From Bacillota bacterium (lineage in GTDB: Bacteria > Bacillota > Clostridia > Christensenellales > Aristaeellaceae): a stretch of DNA of 13,456 bases. The position numbers were made by a program, and so were the translations under genes. Each line of letters opens with the position of its first letter. Positions within the stretch are counted from its first letter, which is position 1. The stretch is from assembly GCA_023416585.1 (NCBI GenBank), contig JAEZHM010000082.1, positions 1 through 13,456 on the forward strand. The letters are read 5' to 3'. The notes under the pieces were generated by a model. That model was not told the origin of the DNA. It ran no database searches and saw only the letters and a program-made list of their open reading frames with translations. Of the stretch, positions 6,274 to 12,634 are shown piece after piece.

Positions 6274-8226
6274 TTAGGGCTTTAAGCTGGAATCTGGCGT
6301 TGGCACAGGCTCCGGCGTCGGGGTAGGTTCAGCCGTAGGTTCAGGCGTTGCTGTAGGTTCCGGCGTTGCTGTAGGTTCCGGCGTGGGCGCCAAAGTCGGT
6401 TCGGTGGATGGCGTCGGTTCCACGGAGGGAGACGGCTCCGGCGACGCTGACTCCGTCGGTGCGGGTGTAGGCGTTACAGGCTGTACAACAGTAACCGTAA
6501 GGATGCGGTAAATGCCGTTCACATCATTTGCCGCGACCTTGATCTTGACGGTACCTTCACTCTTTGCCGTAATGGTGCCGCTGGTACTGACAGTCGCAAT
6601 ATCGGCGTTTTCGGAGGTATACTTAAATCCTTCCGTCGTTTTGTCGCTGGGTTGAATGTTCGATACGGCGATTTTCAGCGTTTCACCTACAACCATATTA
6701 ACTGTTGATTTTCCCAAAGAAAAACCTGTGATGGGGATTTCGGGAGAAGCGCCCGGATCGGTGGGATCATATGTCTGGGTGCTGTCTATTCTGTTGGGAT
6801 GTGGCACCTCATACTTGGAATCATTGGCGATGATGATCTTTGTGCCTACCGGGCAGTTGTAATAGACCCATGCGGCAGCCGAGCAGGTGGTGCGCAGGCA
6901 GCCTGCAGAGCAGGATGTGCCTATTTCGTTATAACTGCCCGGCAGCATTTTATTGGAATCTTTTGCGCTGTACAACGGCCCGTGGATGTACAGCCCGCCG
7001 GAATGCTTGCTGGCGTAGGGAGAATATGCGTTGCCGTTCCAGGAATGCCAGCGTTCCTTGGATTCAATGGTATAGGTTCCGGCACGCGTTTGGCCGGCCT
7101 TGCCTATACCGGTAGAAAATTGACGGACAACCCTGGTATATTCATTGTTTGAGTCAAGACCCAGGATGGCGATGGTGTAGCTTGCCTTGGATATATAAAT
7201 CAGATAGGGATTGGAAGGTGTCGGCTTGGGCGTGACTGTTGCACGTATTGGAGTAGAAGTGGCCGGACTGGGTGTTTGGGTGGGTGAACCCGGCCTATCC
7301 GTATTGTCTGGCGTCTTGGTGGGCTTCCTGGTCAGCCTGGGAGTCGAGGTTTCTTCCACATTAGCAGCCGAATCAGGTACAAGAGACAAAAATGTGCCTG
7401 TATCTGATTCCTCCAGCGTTACGGCCGTGCCAAACTTATCACTAACGAAAGAGGCAAGCTGTTCCAGCGCCTTTTGCGAATCGTCTTGCCCGCCAAATGC
7501 TGCGACGCAAGCATTTTTTAGTTGAAGCCAGGATTCGGCTGTGCCTTCCAGAAGCATCGCGTCCTTCATTGTATCAAGGAAAGGAACGGTGGCTTCCCGG
7601 CTTTGCGGCGCAAAGAGCTGGTATAAAAATGTGTTGGTCAGCGTATGCCGGGCATCTACTTCATCTACCAGAATTTCACCGCCAGGCGTGCTCACGATGG
7701 TAATGGCGAATGTATCATCAACAGGGAGGAATGTATCTTCCAGCTTCAGGTTAAAAACCTCAAGTGCGTTTCGCATTGCGGAGGGCAACGCGGAATTTTG
7801 TTCAAACACGGGCGCACTTTTCCCTTCCTGAACGGCTGACGAAAAGATACCGATGAGTTTCTCAGCCTGCTCCTCGCTTGAATCCATTTCATTCAGGCAG
7901 CGCAAGAAGGCATACTCATAAGCCGACAGTGATCTTAGGAACGTGGCTTCCTCAAGGCTCAGCGTTTCACCGATCTCCACTTTCGCAAGAAAAGTCTGCA
8001 CGCCTGACCAGGTTTTCATAGACAAGGTGCTGTCGCGTGTAGATAAATAAGAAAAGAATGCGTCATAGATGCTGCTTTCTTTCCCTACAGACTTATTTTC
8101 TTCAGAGAAGAGTTCCTCTGCGGCAGAGTTTGAAGCTTTTTCAGCCTTTACTGGAACTTGTAGTTGACATATAGCAAGAACAAAGATCATCATAAAAGTT
8201 ATAAACATACGTAATCTTTTCTTCAT
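6274..8226 (-). CDS. Secreted L,D-transpeptidase (YkuD) with Ig-like domain and Pro/Thr/Glu tail
   Basis: This 650-residue exported enzyme should form or edit 3-3 cross-links in peptidoglycan. A signal peptide (residues 1-28, ending PVKA) is followed by a mostly helical region (about 30-285) that I do not recognise, and a Pro/Thr/Ser linker (about 295-340). The YkuD catalytic domain (about 341-468) has H415 in GLYIHGPLY and the nucleophile C443 in SCSAGCLRT. A Big_2-type Ig-like domain (about 498-581) is followed by a tail of PTPEP/TATPEP repeats (584-650). The active-site motif reads SAGC where many family members have SHGC. The tail ends without an LPXTG signal or membrane segment, so the protein is probably held by its Ig-like or proline-rich parts or released. 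Ribosome site AAGGAGT is well placed. It lies about 95 bp upstream of the O-acyltransferase genes with no terminator visible between them. Confidence 0.92.
   Translation of the reverse strand: MKKRLRMFITFMMIFVLAICQLQVPVKAEKASNSAAEELFSEENKSVGKESSIYDAFFSYLSTRDSTLSMKTWSGVQTFLAKVEIGETLSLEEATFLRSLSAYEYAFLRCLNEMDSSEEQAEKLIGIFSSAVQEGKSAPVFEQNSALPSAMRNALEVFNLKLEDTFLPVDDTFAITIVSTPGGEILVDEVDARHTLTNTFLYQLFAPQSREATVPFLDTMKDAMLLEGTAESWLQLKNACVAAFGGQDDSQKALEQLASFVSDKFGTAVTLEESDTGTFLSLVPDSAANVEETSTPRLTRKPTKTPDNTDRPGSPTQTPSPATSTPIRATVTPKPTPSNPYLIYISKASYTIAILGLDSNNEYTRVVRQFSTGIGKAGQTRAGTYTIESKERWHSWNGNAYSPYASKHSGGLYIHGPLYSAKDSNKMLPGSYNEIGTSCSAGCLRTTCSAAAWVYYNCPVGTKIIIANDSKYEVPHPNRIDSTQTYDPTDPGASPEIPITGFSLGKSTVNMVVGETLKIAVSNIQPSDKTTEGFKYTSENADIATVSTSGTITAKSEGTVKIKVAANDVNGIYRILTVTVVQPVTPTPAPTESASPEPSPSVEPTPSTEPTLAPTPEPTATPEPTATPEPTAEPTPTPEPVPTPDSSLKP
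6310..6384. repeat. Short Pro/Thr/Glu coding repeats in the L,D-transpeptidase tail
   Basis: Within the 3' end of the transpeptidase gene, units built on GGTTCCGGCGTTGCTGTA recur at 18-bp spacing (clearest at about 6336-6384) and code for TPEPTA-like hexapeptides. The core GGTTCCGGCGTT is the same one used in the left-edge repeat array. Confidence 0.8.
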
Positions 8227-8254
8227 ATTTTGACTCCTTTTCTTAATTTATACC

Positions 8255-8263
8255 ATTATATCA
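8255..8263 (-). promoter_or_regulatory. Extended -10 promoter of the L,D-transpeptidase gene
   Basis: TGATATAAT on the minus strand is a perfect extended -10 (TG, one base, TATAAT), about 29 nt before the start codon. The -35 region is poor, as is common for extended -10 promoters. The transcript may run on into the secreted protein, MBOAT and AlgX-like genes. Confidence 0.5.
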
Positions 8264-8363
8264 CACCGTTTCCCTTTATATAGTTGTAATATATGGGAAT
8301 GTTAATATCTGTATATGCTTTATCACAAGATGAACCCTGCACACATTAATTCCATAGGCATGC

Positions 8364-8390
8364 AAAAAAACACCGATGCAAAACATCGGC
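8364..8390 (-). terminator. Rho-independent terminator of the MATE and DUF1294 operon
   Basis: A perfect stem CCGATG/CATCGG with a 5-nt loop (8373-8389), extendable by a flanking pair, is followed on the minus strand by TG and a run of seven T. It begins about 20 nt after the DUF1294 stop codon. Confidence 0.9.
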
Positions 8391-8409
8391 GAAAGAGCAA
8401 ATTATCATT

Positions 8410-8700
8410 TTACCTCAACAATGCATATATGCCGTATCCAAGTAAAATTACCTGTATTGCCAGCATCAATGGGAAGAAGACTCGAAAATACCAATGCTTC
8501 GTTTTATGCCGCAAAAGGTGCATACCTAATAAACCGCCTAAACCGCCAAAGCAGGCTGCTGCAAGGAACAGTTTTGATTCCGGCACGCGGCGCAATCCCC
8601 TTTGGGCACAGCGTTTATCGTGCCGCATCAATAAGAAGGATATCAGGTTAGCAACTGTAAATCCGCATAGTACGATCAATATATAAGTCGATTTGGGCAT
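8410..8700 (-). CDS. DUF1294 family small membrane protein
   Basis: The 96-residue protein has three likely membrane segments (about 5-25, 44-62 and 73-93) and the DUF1294 signatures: a basic loop with RHDKRCAQRGLRRVPES, then AACFGGLGGLLGMHLLRHKTKHWYF. The family's function is unknown. The length is normal for the family. An AGGAG site lies 12 nt upstream of the ATG, a rather long spacing. It follows the MATE gene by 48 bp and is followed by a strong terminator, so it is the last gene of that transcript. Confidence 0.88.
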   Translation of the reverse strand: MPKSTYILIVLCGFTVANLISFLLMRHDKRCAQRGLRRVPESKLFLAAACFGGLGGLLGMHLLRHKTKHWYFRVFFPLMLAIQVILLGYGIYALLR

Positions 8701-8748
8701 AACAACAATAAACTCCTCAAAGTATTTTTGCAGACAATAGGGAACATT

Positions 8749-10188
8749 TCATATTCTTATATACATCCACTTTTCCCTTCTTATCCGGCCCGAATAAAGA
8801 ATATCACGTATGAACGCATCCAGCACGAATGCCAGCCATGGGCCGGTGATTGAAAACTGCAATACAGGAAAAAGTGTGTTCATAGGATAACAAAAGAAAT
8901 ATGTGAACAAGGGCCTCAGTATCGTCACGCTGAGCAGTGAGCAGCCAGCCACATAGCGGGCATCCCCCGCGCCGCGAAGGCATCCCGAATACACTACTCG
9001 TCCGTTCTGAGGCAATACTCCTATAAGAACAACAATAAGCGACAAAGAAACACCAGAGATAATTTCTTCTTCATTTGTAAATAGCGCTGGTATGGCATCA
9101 CGCAGGAACAGAAGAACAATCATAAGCGCGATGGAGATTACCACAGCCAGCTTTCGGCTAATCCTTACATTGGCCATTGCCAGGTCCATGCGTTTTGCTC
9201 CCAGGCTGCGTCCAACCAGCGCAGCCCCTGCTGATGCAATGCCGTCACCTAATGTAAAGGACAAGTTGGTGACCTGAGATGTGATCTGATATGCCGCAAA
9301 AGCTGCCGTGCCGATATTCGCTATCATCTTTGTGGTAATTAGAAAACCAATACGCAAAAAGACCGATTCTGCCATTGATGATGAACCGACAAAGAAAAGC
9401 CCTTTCATCGTTTGACTGTCAAAGCGGAATTTTTCAAAAATGCGCAAGCGTAAATAGCCGTCTTTCTTTGCCACAAAGAAAAAAGCGATCACGCAAGCTA
9501 CCCCGGTGCCTATGACTGTTGCAATGGCTGCGCCTTTCGCACCCAGTCTCGGAAAGCCGAAATTTCCGCCGATAAGCAGATAATTCAAAACGATATTGAC
9601 AAGGTTGGCCGTTATATTGGTCACCATTGTTACCCGCGTCTTTCCAATGGCTCGCATGGCAGCGCATATGCACAGCAGCCAGCAATTTAAAACAAGGCCG
9701 GCGGAAATGATGCGGAAATAATCTACCGACATTTGAAGCGTATCTTCATTGGCGCCTGCAAGCTTCATAAATGGTTCCGCCCAGAAATATCCTGCAAGGG
9801 ACATAATCACGCCAAGTATCGTCACCATAAATATGGATTGCTTGAGGACGGCGTTGGCTGCGTTCTGATCATCCTCACCCCTGCGCCTGGCCACCAGCGC
9901 TGTGGTGGCAACGCAAAGCGACTGGGCCAGGACCAGTAGGATCATGCGTGGCTGGCTTGTCAGGCCGACGGCAGCTATTGCTGCTGGACCTATTGTTCCA
10001 ACCATCATGGTATCAGCAGAGCTGATCACACTGAGCAGCGCACCCTCAACTGTTGCGGGCCACGCGATCGTAATAAATTGTTGATAGAGTTCTTTTAAAG
10101 ATGGACTGTCTGTTTGAAAACGTATGTTGTTCAAATAAAAGTATCTCTTCAATAGCATTAAGTTTTTCTGCATCTTTGCTCTTTCCAT
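8749..10188 (-). CDS. MATE family multidrug/organic cation efflux transporter
   Basis: The protein is a 12-helix secondary transporter of the MATE/DinF superfamily, about 479 residues. Family features include the N-terminal IAWPATVEGALLSVISSADTMMVG, then GLTSQPRMI, LNYLLIGG followed by LGAKGAAIATVIG, and in the second half AAYQITSQVTNLSF, ASAGAALVGRSLGA and YSGCLRGAGDARY. Such proteins export cationic or amphipathic compounds with Na+ or H+ exchange; the substrate here is not evident. The frame is open to a GTG at 10323, but a consensus promoter lies inside that extension, so the start must be further down: ATG 10188 or ATG 10173. Neither has a strong ribosome site; 10188 is chosen as the longer, and 10173 is nearly as likely. 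DUF1294 follows in the same transcript. Confidence 0.9.
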   Translation of the reverse strand: MERAKMQKNLMLLKRYFYLNNIRFQTDSPSLKELYQQFITIAWPATVEGALLSVISSADTMMVGTIGPAAIAAVGLTSQPRMILLVLAQSLCVATTALVARRRGEDDQNAANAVLKQSIFMVTILGVIMSLAGYFWAEPFMKLAGANEDTLQMSVDYFRIISAGLVLNCWLLCICAAMRAIGKTRVTMVTNITANLVNIVLNYLLIGGNFGFPRLGAKGAAIATVIGTGVACVIAFFFVAKKDGYLRLRIFEKFRFDSQTMKGLFFVGSSSMAESVFLRIGFLITTKMIANIGTAAFAAYQITSQVTNLSFTLGDGIASAGAALVGRSLGAKRMDLAMANVRISRKLAVVISIALMIVLLFLRDAIPALFTNEEEIISGVSLSLIVVLIGVLPQNGRVVYSGCLRGAGDARYVAGCSLLSVTILRPLFTYFFCYPMNTLFPVLQFSITGPWLAFVLDAFIRDILYSGRIRREKWMYIRI

Positions 10189-10241
10189 TAATAAATATAT
10201 TCCGTTAGCCTCATGGCCCGTGAAATTTGGGTCCTTGATGC

Positions 10242-10271
10242 ATCGTACCGCTTTGCATGCTTTGTTGTCAA
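10242..10271 (-). promoter_or_regulatory. Promoter of the MATE and DUF1294 operon
   Basis: A perfect TTGACA (10271-10266), an 18-bp spacer and TACGAT (10247-10242, four of six matches) lie on the minus strand. Transcription should begin near 10235, giving a leader of about 47 nt. This placement rules out the GTG at 10323 as the usual start of the MATE protein. Confidence 0.6.
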
Positions 10272-10380
10272 GGGCAATAAAGCTATTTACATTATCAAAA
10301 ATCAAATAAACATAAACGAGCACTTACGGTATTTCTATTACAGAAGCCATATAATTAAAGTGTTGTTTTGTGTACGGCTG

Positions 10381-10530
10381 CTAGAATAATTTGCACGGTC
10401 CTCGGATAAGATCAGTGAGTTTGCCAATCACAGCCTCCGGCAGAAAATCCAATAACAAACAATGCCGTAGATGCGCATGAATAACCTCCCCTACGGCTTT
10501 CAGGCAAAGATGAATGGATTTAGCAATCAA
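10381..10530 (-). CDS. Possible small protein, 49 residues, TTG start
   Basis: A short open frame runs from TTG 10530 to TAG 10381. GAGGA (10541-10537) lies 6 nt before the TTG, a good ribosome site. The product is rich in Leu, Ile and His, with a segment HCLLLDFLPEAVIGKLTDLI that could form an amphipathic helix. I do not recognise a family, and the frame could be chance or the remnant of a longer gene. It is the only coding candidate between the DUF6448 terminator and the MATE promoter. Confidence 0.3.
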   Translation of the reverse strand: MIAKSIHLCLKAVGEVIHAHLRHCLLLDFLPEAVIGKLTDLIRGPCKLF

Positions 10531-10561
10531 TCATGTTCCTCACTGGGAAGACAATAATGTC

Positions 10562-10602
10562 AAAAACATCAAAAGTAGAGCATCTGCTTTAACAAATGCT
10601 CT
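10562..10602 (-). terminator. Terminator after the DUF6448 gene, resembling the 5S rRNA terminator
   Basis: On the minus strand AGAGCATTTG pairs with CAGATGCTCT around a 6-nt loop, a 10-bp stem with one G-U pair, followed by ACTTTTGATGTTTTTG. It lies about 110 nt after the DUF6448 stop codon. Its stem is nearly the same sequence as the 5S terminator at 13334-13369. Confidence 0.65.
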
Positions 10603-10645
10603 ATTTGGTATCCGGCGATGACATACTCTTGCGGTCACCATGCGT
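10603..10645 (-). pseudogene. Relic of the 3' end of a 5S rRNA gene
   Basis: On the plus strand, ATCCGGCGA followed by TACTCT and CGG aligns with the true 5S 3' end at 13375-13400, and the similarity continues through the adjoining hairpin. Over about 60 bp roughly three quarters of positions agree by eye. Beyond about 10645 the resemblance fades. It is too short to be a working 5S. Confidence 0.5.
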
Positions 10646-10712
10646 CATTAGTTATTGGTTGGTAAGCAATAGCCAAGTTTTTTACTTAAGAATCACATAA
10701 GCATCCGCAGTT

Positions 10713-11339
10713 TCATGGGTGGTTTTCTGTCTCATGGGTATCCGCGGATCCGTGGTCTGAATGGGCTTCCTCGCCCTCGGCATATTTGAAGAACATTACA
10801 TAGGCTTCAATGTATTCACGGCCGGCTTCAATATCGTTTACATCAAAATCTTTTTTGAGCATTACATTCTTGTATCTTTCGCGGAGTTCGGGCAGCTCCT
10901 CATCTTCCATCATGCTTTCTAGGTTGGTGAGGTCCCCTGATTGGATCGCCTTGTCAGCGGCCAAAACCTTTTCATCGATGGGGGTACCTGAGGGCTTGAC
11001 TCCGGTGAACGGCGCCCCCTCGCCGGCTCTGTGAATCCGTACAAGATTATCAAAAAGATACTTTTCTGCGAGCTCCTTGGCATCGGGGCTCTGTTCCCTT
11101 ACCTTCATCGCAAGGTCAAAAATGCTGGTCAGTTCCTCGTCATATTCCGGCTGCACCCACTTGAGGATGTAGTTAACATTTTTGTTCTCAATCGCTTTAT
11201 AGCCGTCAGCCACGGTAGGACCATCCATCGTGTCACAGTGTGCGCTCGCGGACAGCGGCAGCGACAACATCAGCATCATTAAGATCAGGAAAGCTGCAAA
11301 TCCTCTCAGAGATTTAGGATAGACTGATATGGTTTTCAT
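10713..11339 (-). CDS. DUF6448 family secreted protein with His-rich C-terminus
   Basis: The 208-residue precursor has a signal peptide (residues 1-33, ending SASA), leaving a mature protein that begins HCDTMDGPTV, with His and Cys at its very N-terminus. The core resembles what I know as DUF6448: NVNYILKWVQPEYDEEL, KYLFDNLVRIHRAGEGAPFT with GVKPSGTPID, and FDVNDIEAGREYIEAYV. The family function is unknown. The last 16 residues hold four histidines (193, 196, 202, 207) among Asp and Glu, so metal binding is plausible. GGAGGAG precedes the ATG. The gene has its own promoter with a Fnr-like box and sits directly downstream of a Fnr-like regulator that is also His-rich, which suggests one regulatory unit. 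The family name is from memory; the features listed are visible. Confidence 0.8.
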   Translation of the reverse strand: MKTISVYPKSLRGFAAFLILMMLMLSLPLSASAHCDTMDGPTVADGYKAIENKNVNYILKWVQPEYDEELTSIFDLAMKVREQSPDAKELAEKYLFDNLVRIHRAGEGAPFTGVKPSGTPIDEKVLAADKAIQSGDLTNLESMMEDEELPELRERYKNVMLKKDFDVNDIEAGREYIEAYVMFFKYAEGEEAHSDHGSADTHETENHP

Positions 11340-11411
11340 GGCTTCTCCTCCTGCTAATTTTTTCGTCGTCTGATTTTGTTGATTATGCCGGATGGTTGCT
11401 TGCTCGCCGGT

Positions 11412-11447
11412 TCATTGCCCATCCCATTGGTCCCCGATTTTCGTCAT
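11412..11447 (-). CDS. 11-codon leader ORF (MTKIGDQWDGQ) before the DUF6448 gene
   Basis: A near-perfect AGGAGG (11461-11456) lies 8 nt before ATG 11447, and the frame closes at TGA after 11 codons. It falls within the inferred leader transcript (start near 11470), 72 nt before the DUF6448 start. The ribosome site is as good as that of the main gene, so translation is likely. The role is unknown: it could be a regulatory leader peptide or a decayed gene start. Confidence 0.4.
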   Translation of the reverse strand: MTKIGDQWDGQ

Positions 11448-11476
11448 TGCTTATACCTCCTCTTTTTGATGAGGTC

Positions 11477-11482
11477 ATTATA
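11477..11482 (-). promoter_or_regulatory. -10 element of the DUF6448 promoter
   Basis: A perfect TATAAT on the minus strand, with no -35 hexamer at 17 bp. A missing -35 with an activator box centred about 41.5 bp upstream of the start is the layout of class II Crp/Fnr-activated promoters. Transcription should start near 11470. Confidence 0.6.
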
Positions 11483-11503
11483 TCCGGTATATTTTATGAG
11501 TAC

Positions 11504-11519
11504 TTTGACGCAGGTCAAA
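11504..11519. promoter_or_regulatory. Fnr/Crp-type operator, perfect palindrome TTTGAC-N4-GTCAAA
   Basis: The 16-bp palindrome has the TTGA-N6-TCAA core of Fnr-like sites (classical Fnr box TTGAT-N4-ATCAA). Its centre at 11511.5 lies 41.5 bp from the inferred start of DUF6448 transcription. The nearby regulator carries the E-x-x-S-R recognition helix pattern that reads TTGA half-sites in Fnr. Confidence 0.7.
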
Positions 11520-11651
11520 ATTCAGTTTTATCTTGCAAGAAAATGAAAATGAAAACGAGGCAATTGATTTCCCTGGCGAAGCACTATTCCGAAACCTTAT
11601 TTCCGGTATATATAACGAGGTCTTCTACAGGGCAGAATGAATGCTCCATAT

Positions 11652-11687
11652 AAAAAGCCGCTGCCCCATTTCTCAGGGTCAGCGGTG
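11652..11687 (-). terminator. Rho-independent terminator of the Fnr-like regulator gene
   Basis: CCGCTG-A-CCC pairs with GGG-C-AGCGG (one mismatch) and is followed on the minus strand by CTTTTTATA. It lies about 95 nt after the regulator's stop codon and separates it from the DUF6448 promoter. Confidence 0.75.
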
Positions 11688-11781
11688 TTTATGTCTCATA
11701 TAATTACTATTTATGTATTTCATTTTACTGAATCCGTAAAAAGCGTATGCGTCTTGAAATCTATTCGGCGGCTTCCCTTTG

Positions 11782-12504
11782 TTATATCGATAAAAACTCA
11801 CCAAGCCCTTCCCTATCTATGATATGGATGGTCCGCTGCCCTTTCAGTTCAATGAGTCCGTTCTCCTGAAACGCGGCGAGCTGCCGGCTAAGGGTTTCCT
11901 GGCTCATACCAATCTGGGATGCCATATCTCCCTTTTTCATATTAAGCGTGATCTCTTTTTTACCATTCGATAACCGAATCAGTACATGTGCTAGCCTTTG
12001 CTCGACTGAATGCAGGTTAATGTCCTCGATTAATGTCTCCGCCGTCTCCAACCTCCGGCTTAATTCTTCCATGACCTTCATGGTGATCGACGGTGTTCTG
12101 CTCATCAGTTCCTTAAGCTTTCCACCCTCAATAATGCACATGGTGGAGGTTTCGAGTGCTTCTGCGTTATCTGTCATGGGCTTCGGGTTAAACACAGAGA
12201 GCTCTCCCATGAATTCACCGGGCCCTAGCACTCGTATGACCTGTTCCTTTCCGCTAAAGCTAATCCGGGAAATCTTTACCTTCCCTTTATGGATCACATA
12301 CAGTCTCTCGCCTTTATCCCCTTCTGTGTAGATCATATCGCCCTTCTGATAGGTCTTGTTAGTAGTAATCGCTGCAATCTCAAGCATCTCCTGATAGGTA
12401 ATGCTGCTAAAAATTGGTACTATCTCAATGCATTTTGCGGGGCTATGATCAGAGTTATGTTCATGGAGATGTTCGGGGTGGTGATCCATATTGTGTTCAC
12501 GCAT
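11782..12504 (-). CDS. Crp/Fnr family transcription regulator with His-rich N-terminal extension
   Basis: The 240-residue regulator has a cyclic-nucleotide-binding-type beta-barrel (about 33-120, with GDMIYTEGDKGERLYVIHKG and GPGEFMGELSVF), a long dimer helix (about 128-160) and a C-terminal winged helix (about 165-240). The recognition helix reads SQETLSRQLAAF, keeping the E-x-x-S-R of Fnr that contacts TTGA. The first 24 residues hold seven histidines (4, 8, 9, 12, 14, 16, 20) just before C25. Only one other cysteine is seen (C123), so a four-cysteine iron-sulfur cluster like that of E. coli Fnr is unlikely, and metal or haem sensing through the His-rich stretch is a guess. The frame extends to a TTG at 12522, but GAGG lies 6 nt before ATG 12504. 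The likely target is the DUF6448 gene downstream. Confidence 0.9.
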   Translation of the reverse strand: MREHNMDHHPEHLHEHNSDHSPAKCIEIVPIFSSITYQEMLEIAAITTNKTYQKGDMIYTEGDKGERLYVIHKGKVKISRISFSGKEQVIRVLGPGEFMGELSVFNPKPMTDNAEALETSTMCIIEGGKLKELMSRTPSITMKVMEELSRRLETAETLIEDINLHSVEQRLAHVLIRLSNGKKEITLNMKKGDMASQIGMSQETLSRQLAAFQENGLIELKGQRTIHIIDREGLGEFLSI

Positions 12505-12510
12505 ATGCAT

Positions 12511-12514
12511 CCTC
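12511..12514 (-). promoter_or_regulatory. Ribosome binding site deciding the regulator start
   Basis: GAGG lies 6 nt before ATG 12504. The alternatives, TTG 12522 and ATG 12510, lack a ribosome site at workable distance. Confidence 0.6.
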
Positions 12515-12605
12515 AACTTCAAATCAATATCTTTTGGACTCTCTTCGTTTATCGAACCAGGTCAAATACCAGAGCCGTACCAACTTCTTTTCAGAAACTA
12601 TTGAA

Positions 12606-12634
12606 ATTATACCATATATGGTTCACATTCCCAA
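12606..12634 (-). promoter_or_regulatory. Promoter of the Fnr-like regulator gene
   Basis: The minus strand shows TTGGGA (12634-12629), a 17-bp spacer and TATAAT (12611-12606) preceded by TGG, giving an extended -10. Transcription should start near 12599, leaving a leader of about 95 nt. A 12-bp perfect palindrome ACCATATATGGT (12611-12622) abuts the -10 box and could be an operator. Confidence 0.65.

Larger units (their letters stand above)
11340..11781. other. Intergenic regulatory region between the Fnr-like regulator and the DUF6448 gene
   Basis: This 442-bp gap holds, from right to left, the regulator's terminator (11652-11687), about 130 bp of AT-rich DNA with nothing recognised, the 16-bp palindrome (11504-11519), the DUF6448 -10 box (11477-11482), an 11-codon leader ORF (11412-11447) and the DUF6448 ribosome site. 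Plus-strand open frames here have no ribosome sites or family features. Confidence 0.7.

Noticed and set aside
10464..10497. Inverted repeat GCCGTAG/CTACGGC as a terminator or riboswitch
   Set aside because: It has a 7-bp stem with a 20-nt loop, no T run on either strand, and lies inside the small candidate ORF.
11396..11822. Plus-strand frames across the regulator-DUF6448 gap
   Set aside because: They cover the terminator, operator and promoter of minus-strand genes and show no ribosome site or family features.
12551..12566. Possible second Fnr box (half-site TTTGAC) in the regulator's leader
   Set aside because: Only one half matches; the other half agrees at three of six bases, so autoregulation cannot be claimed from it.
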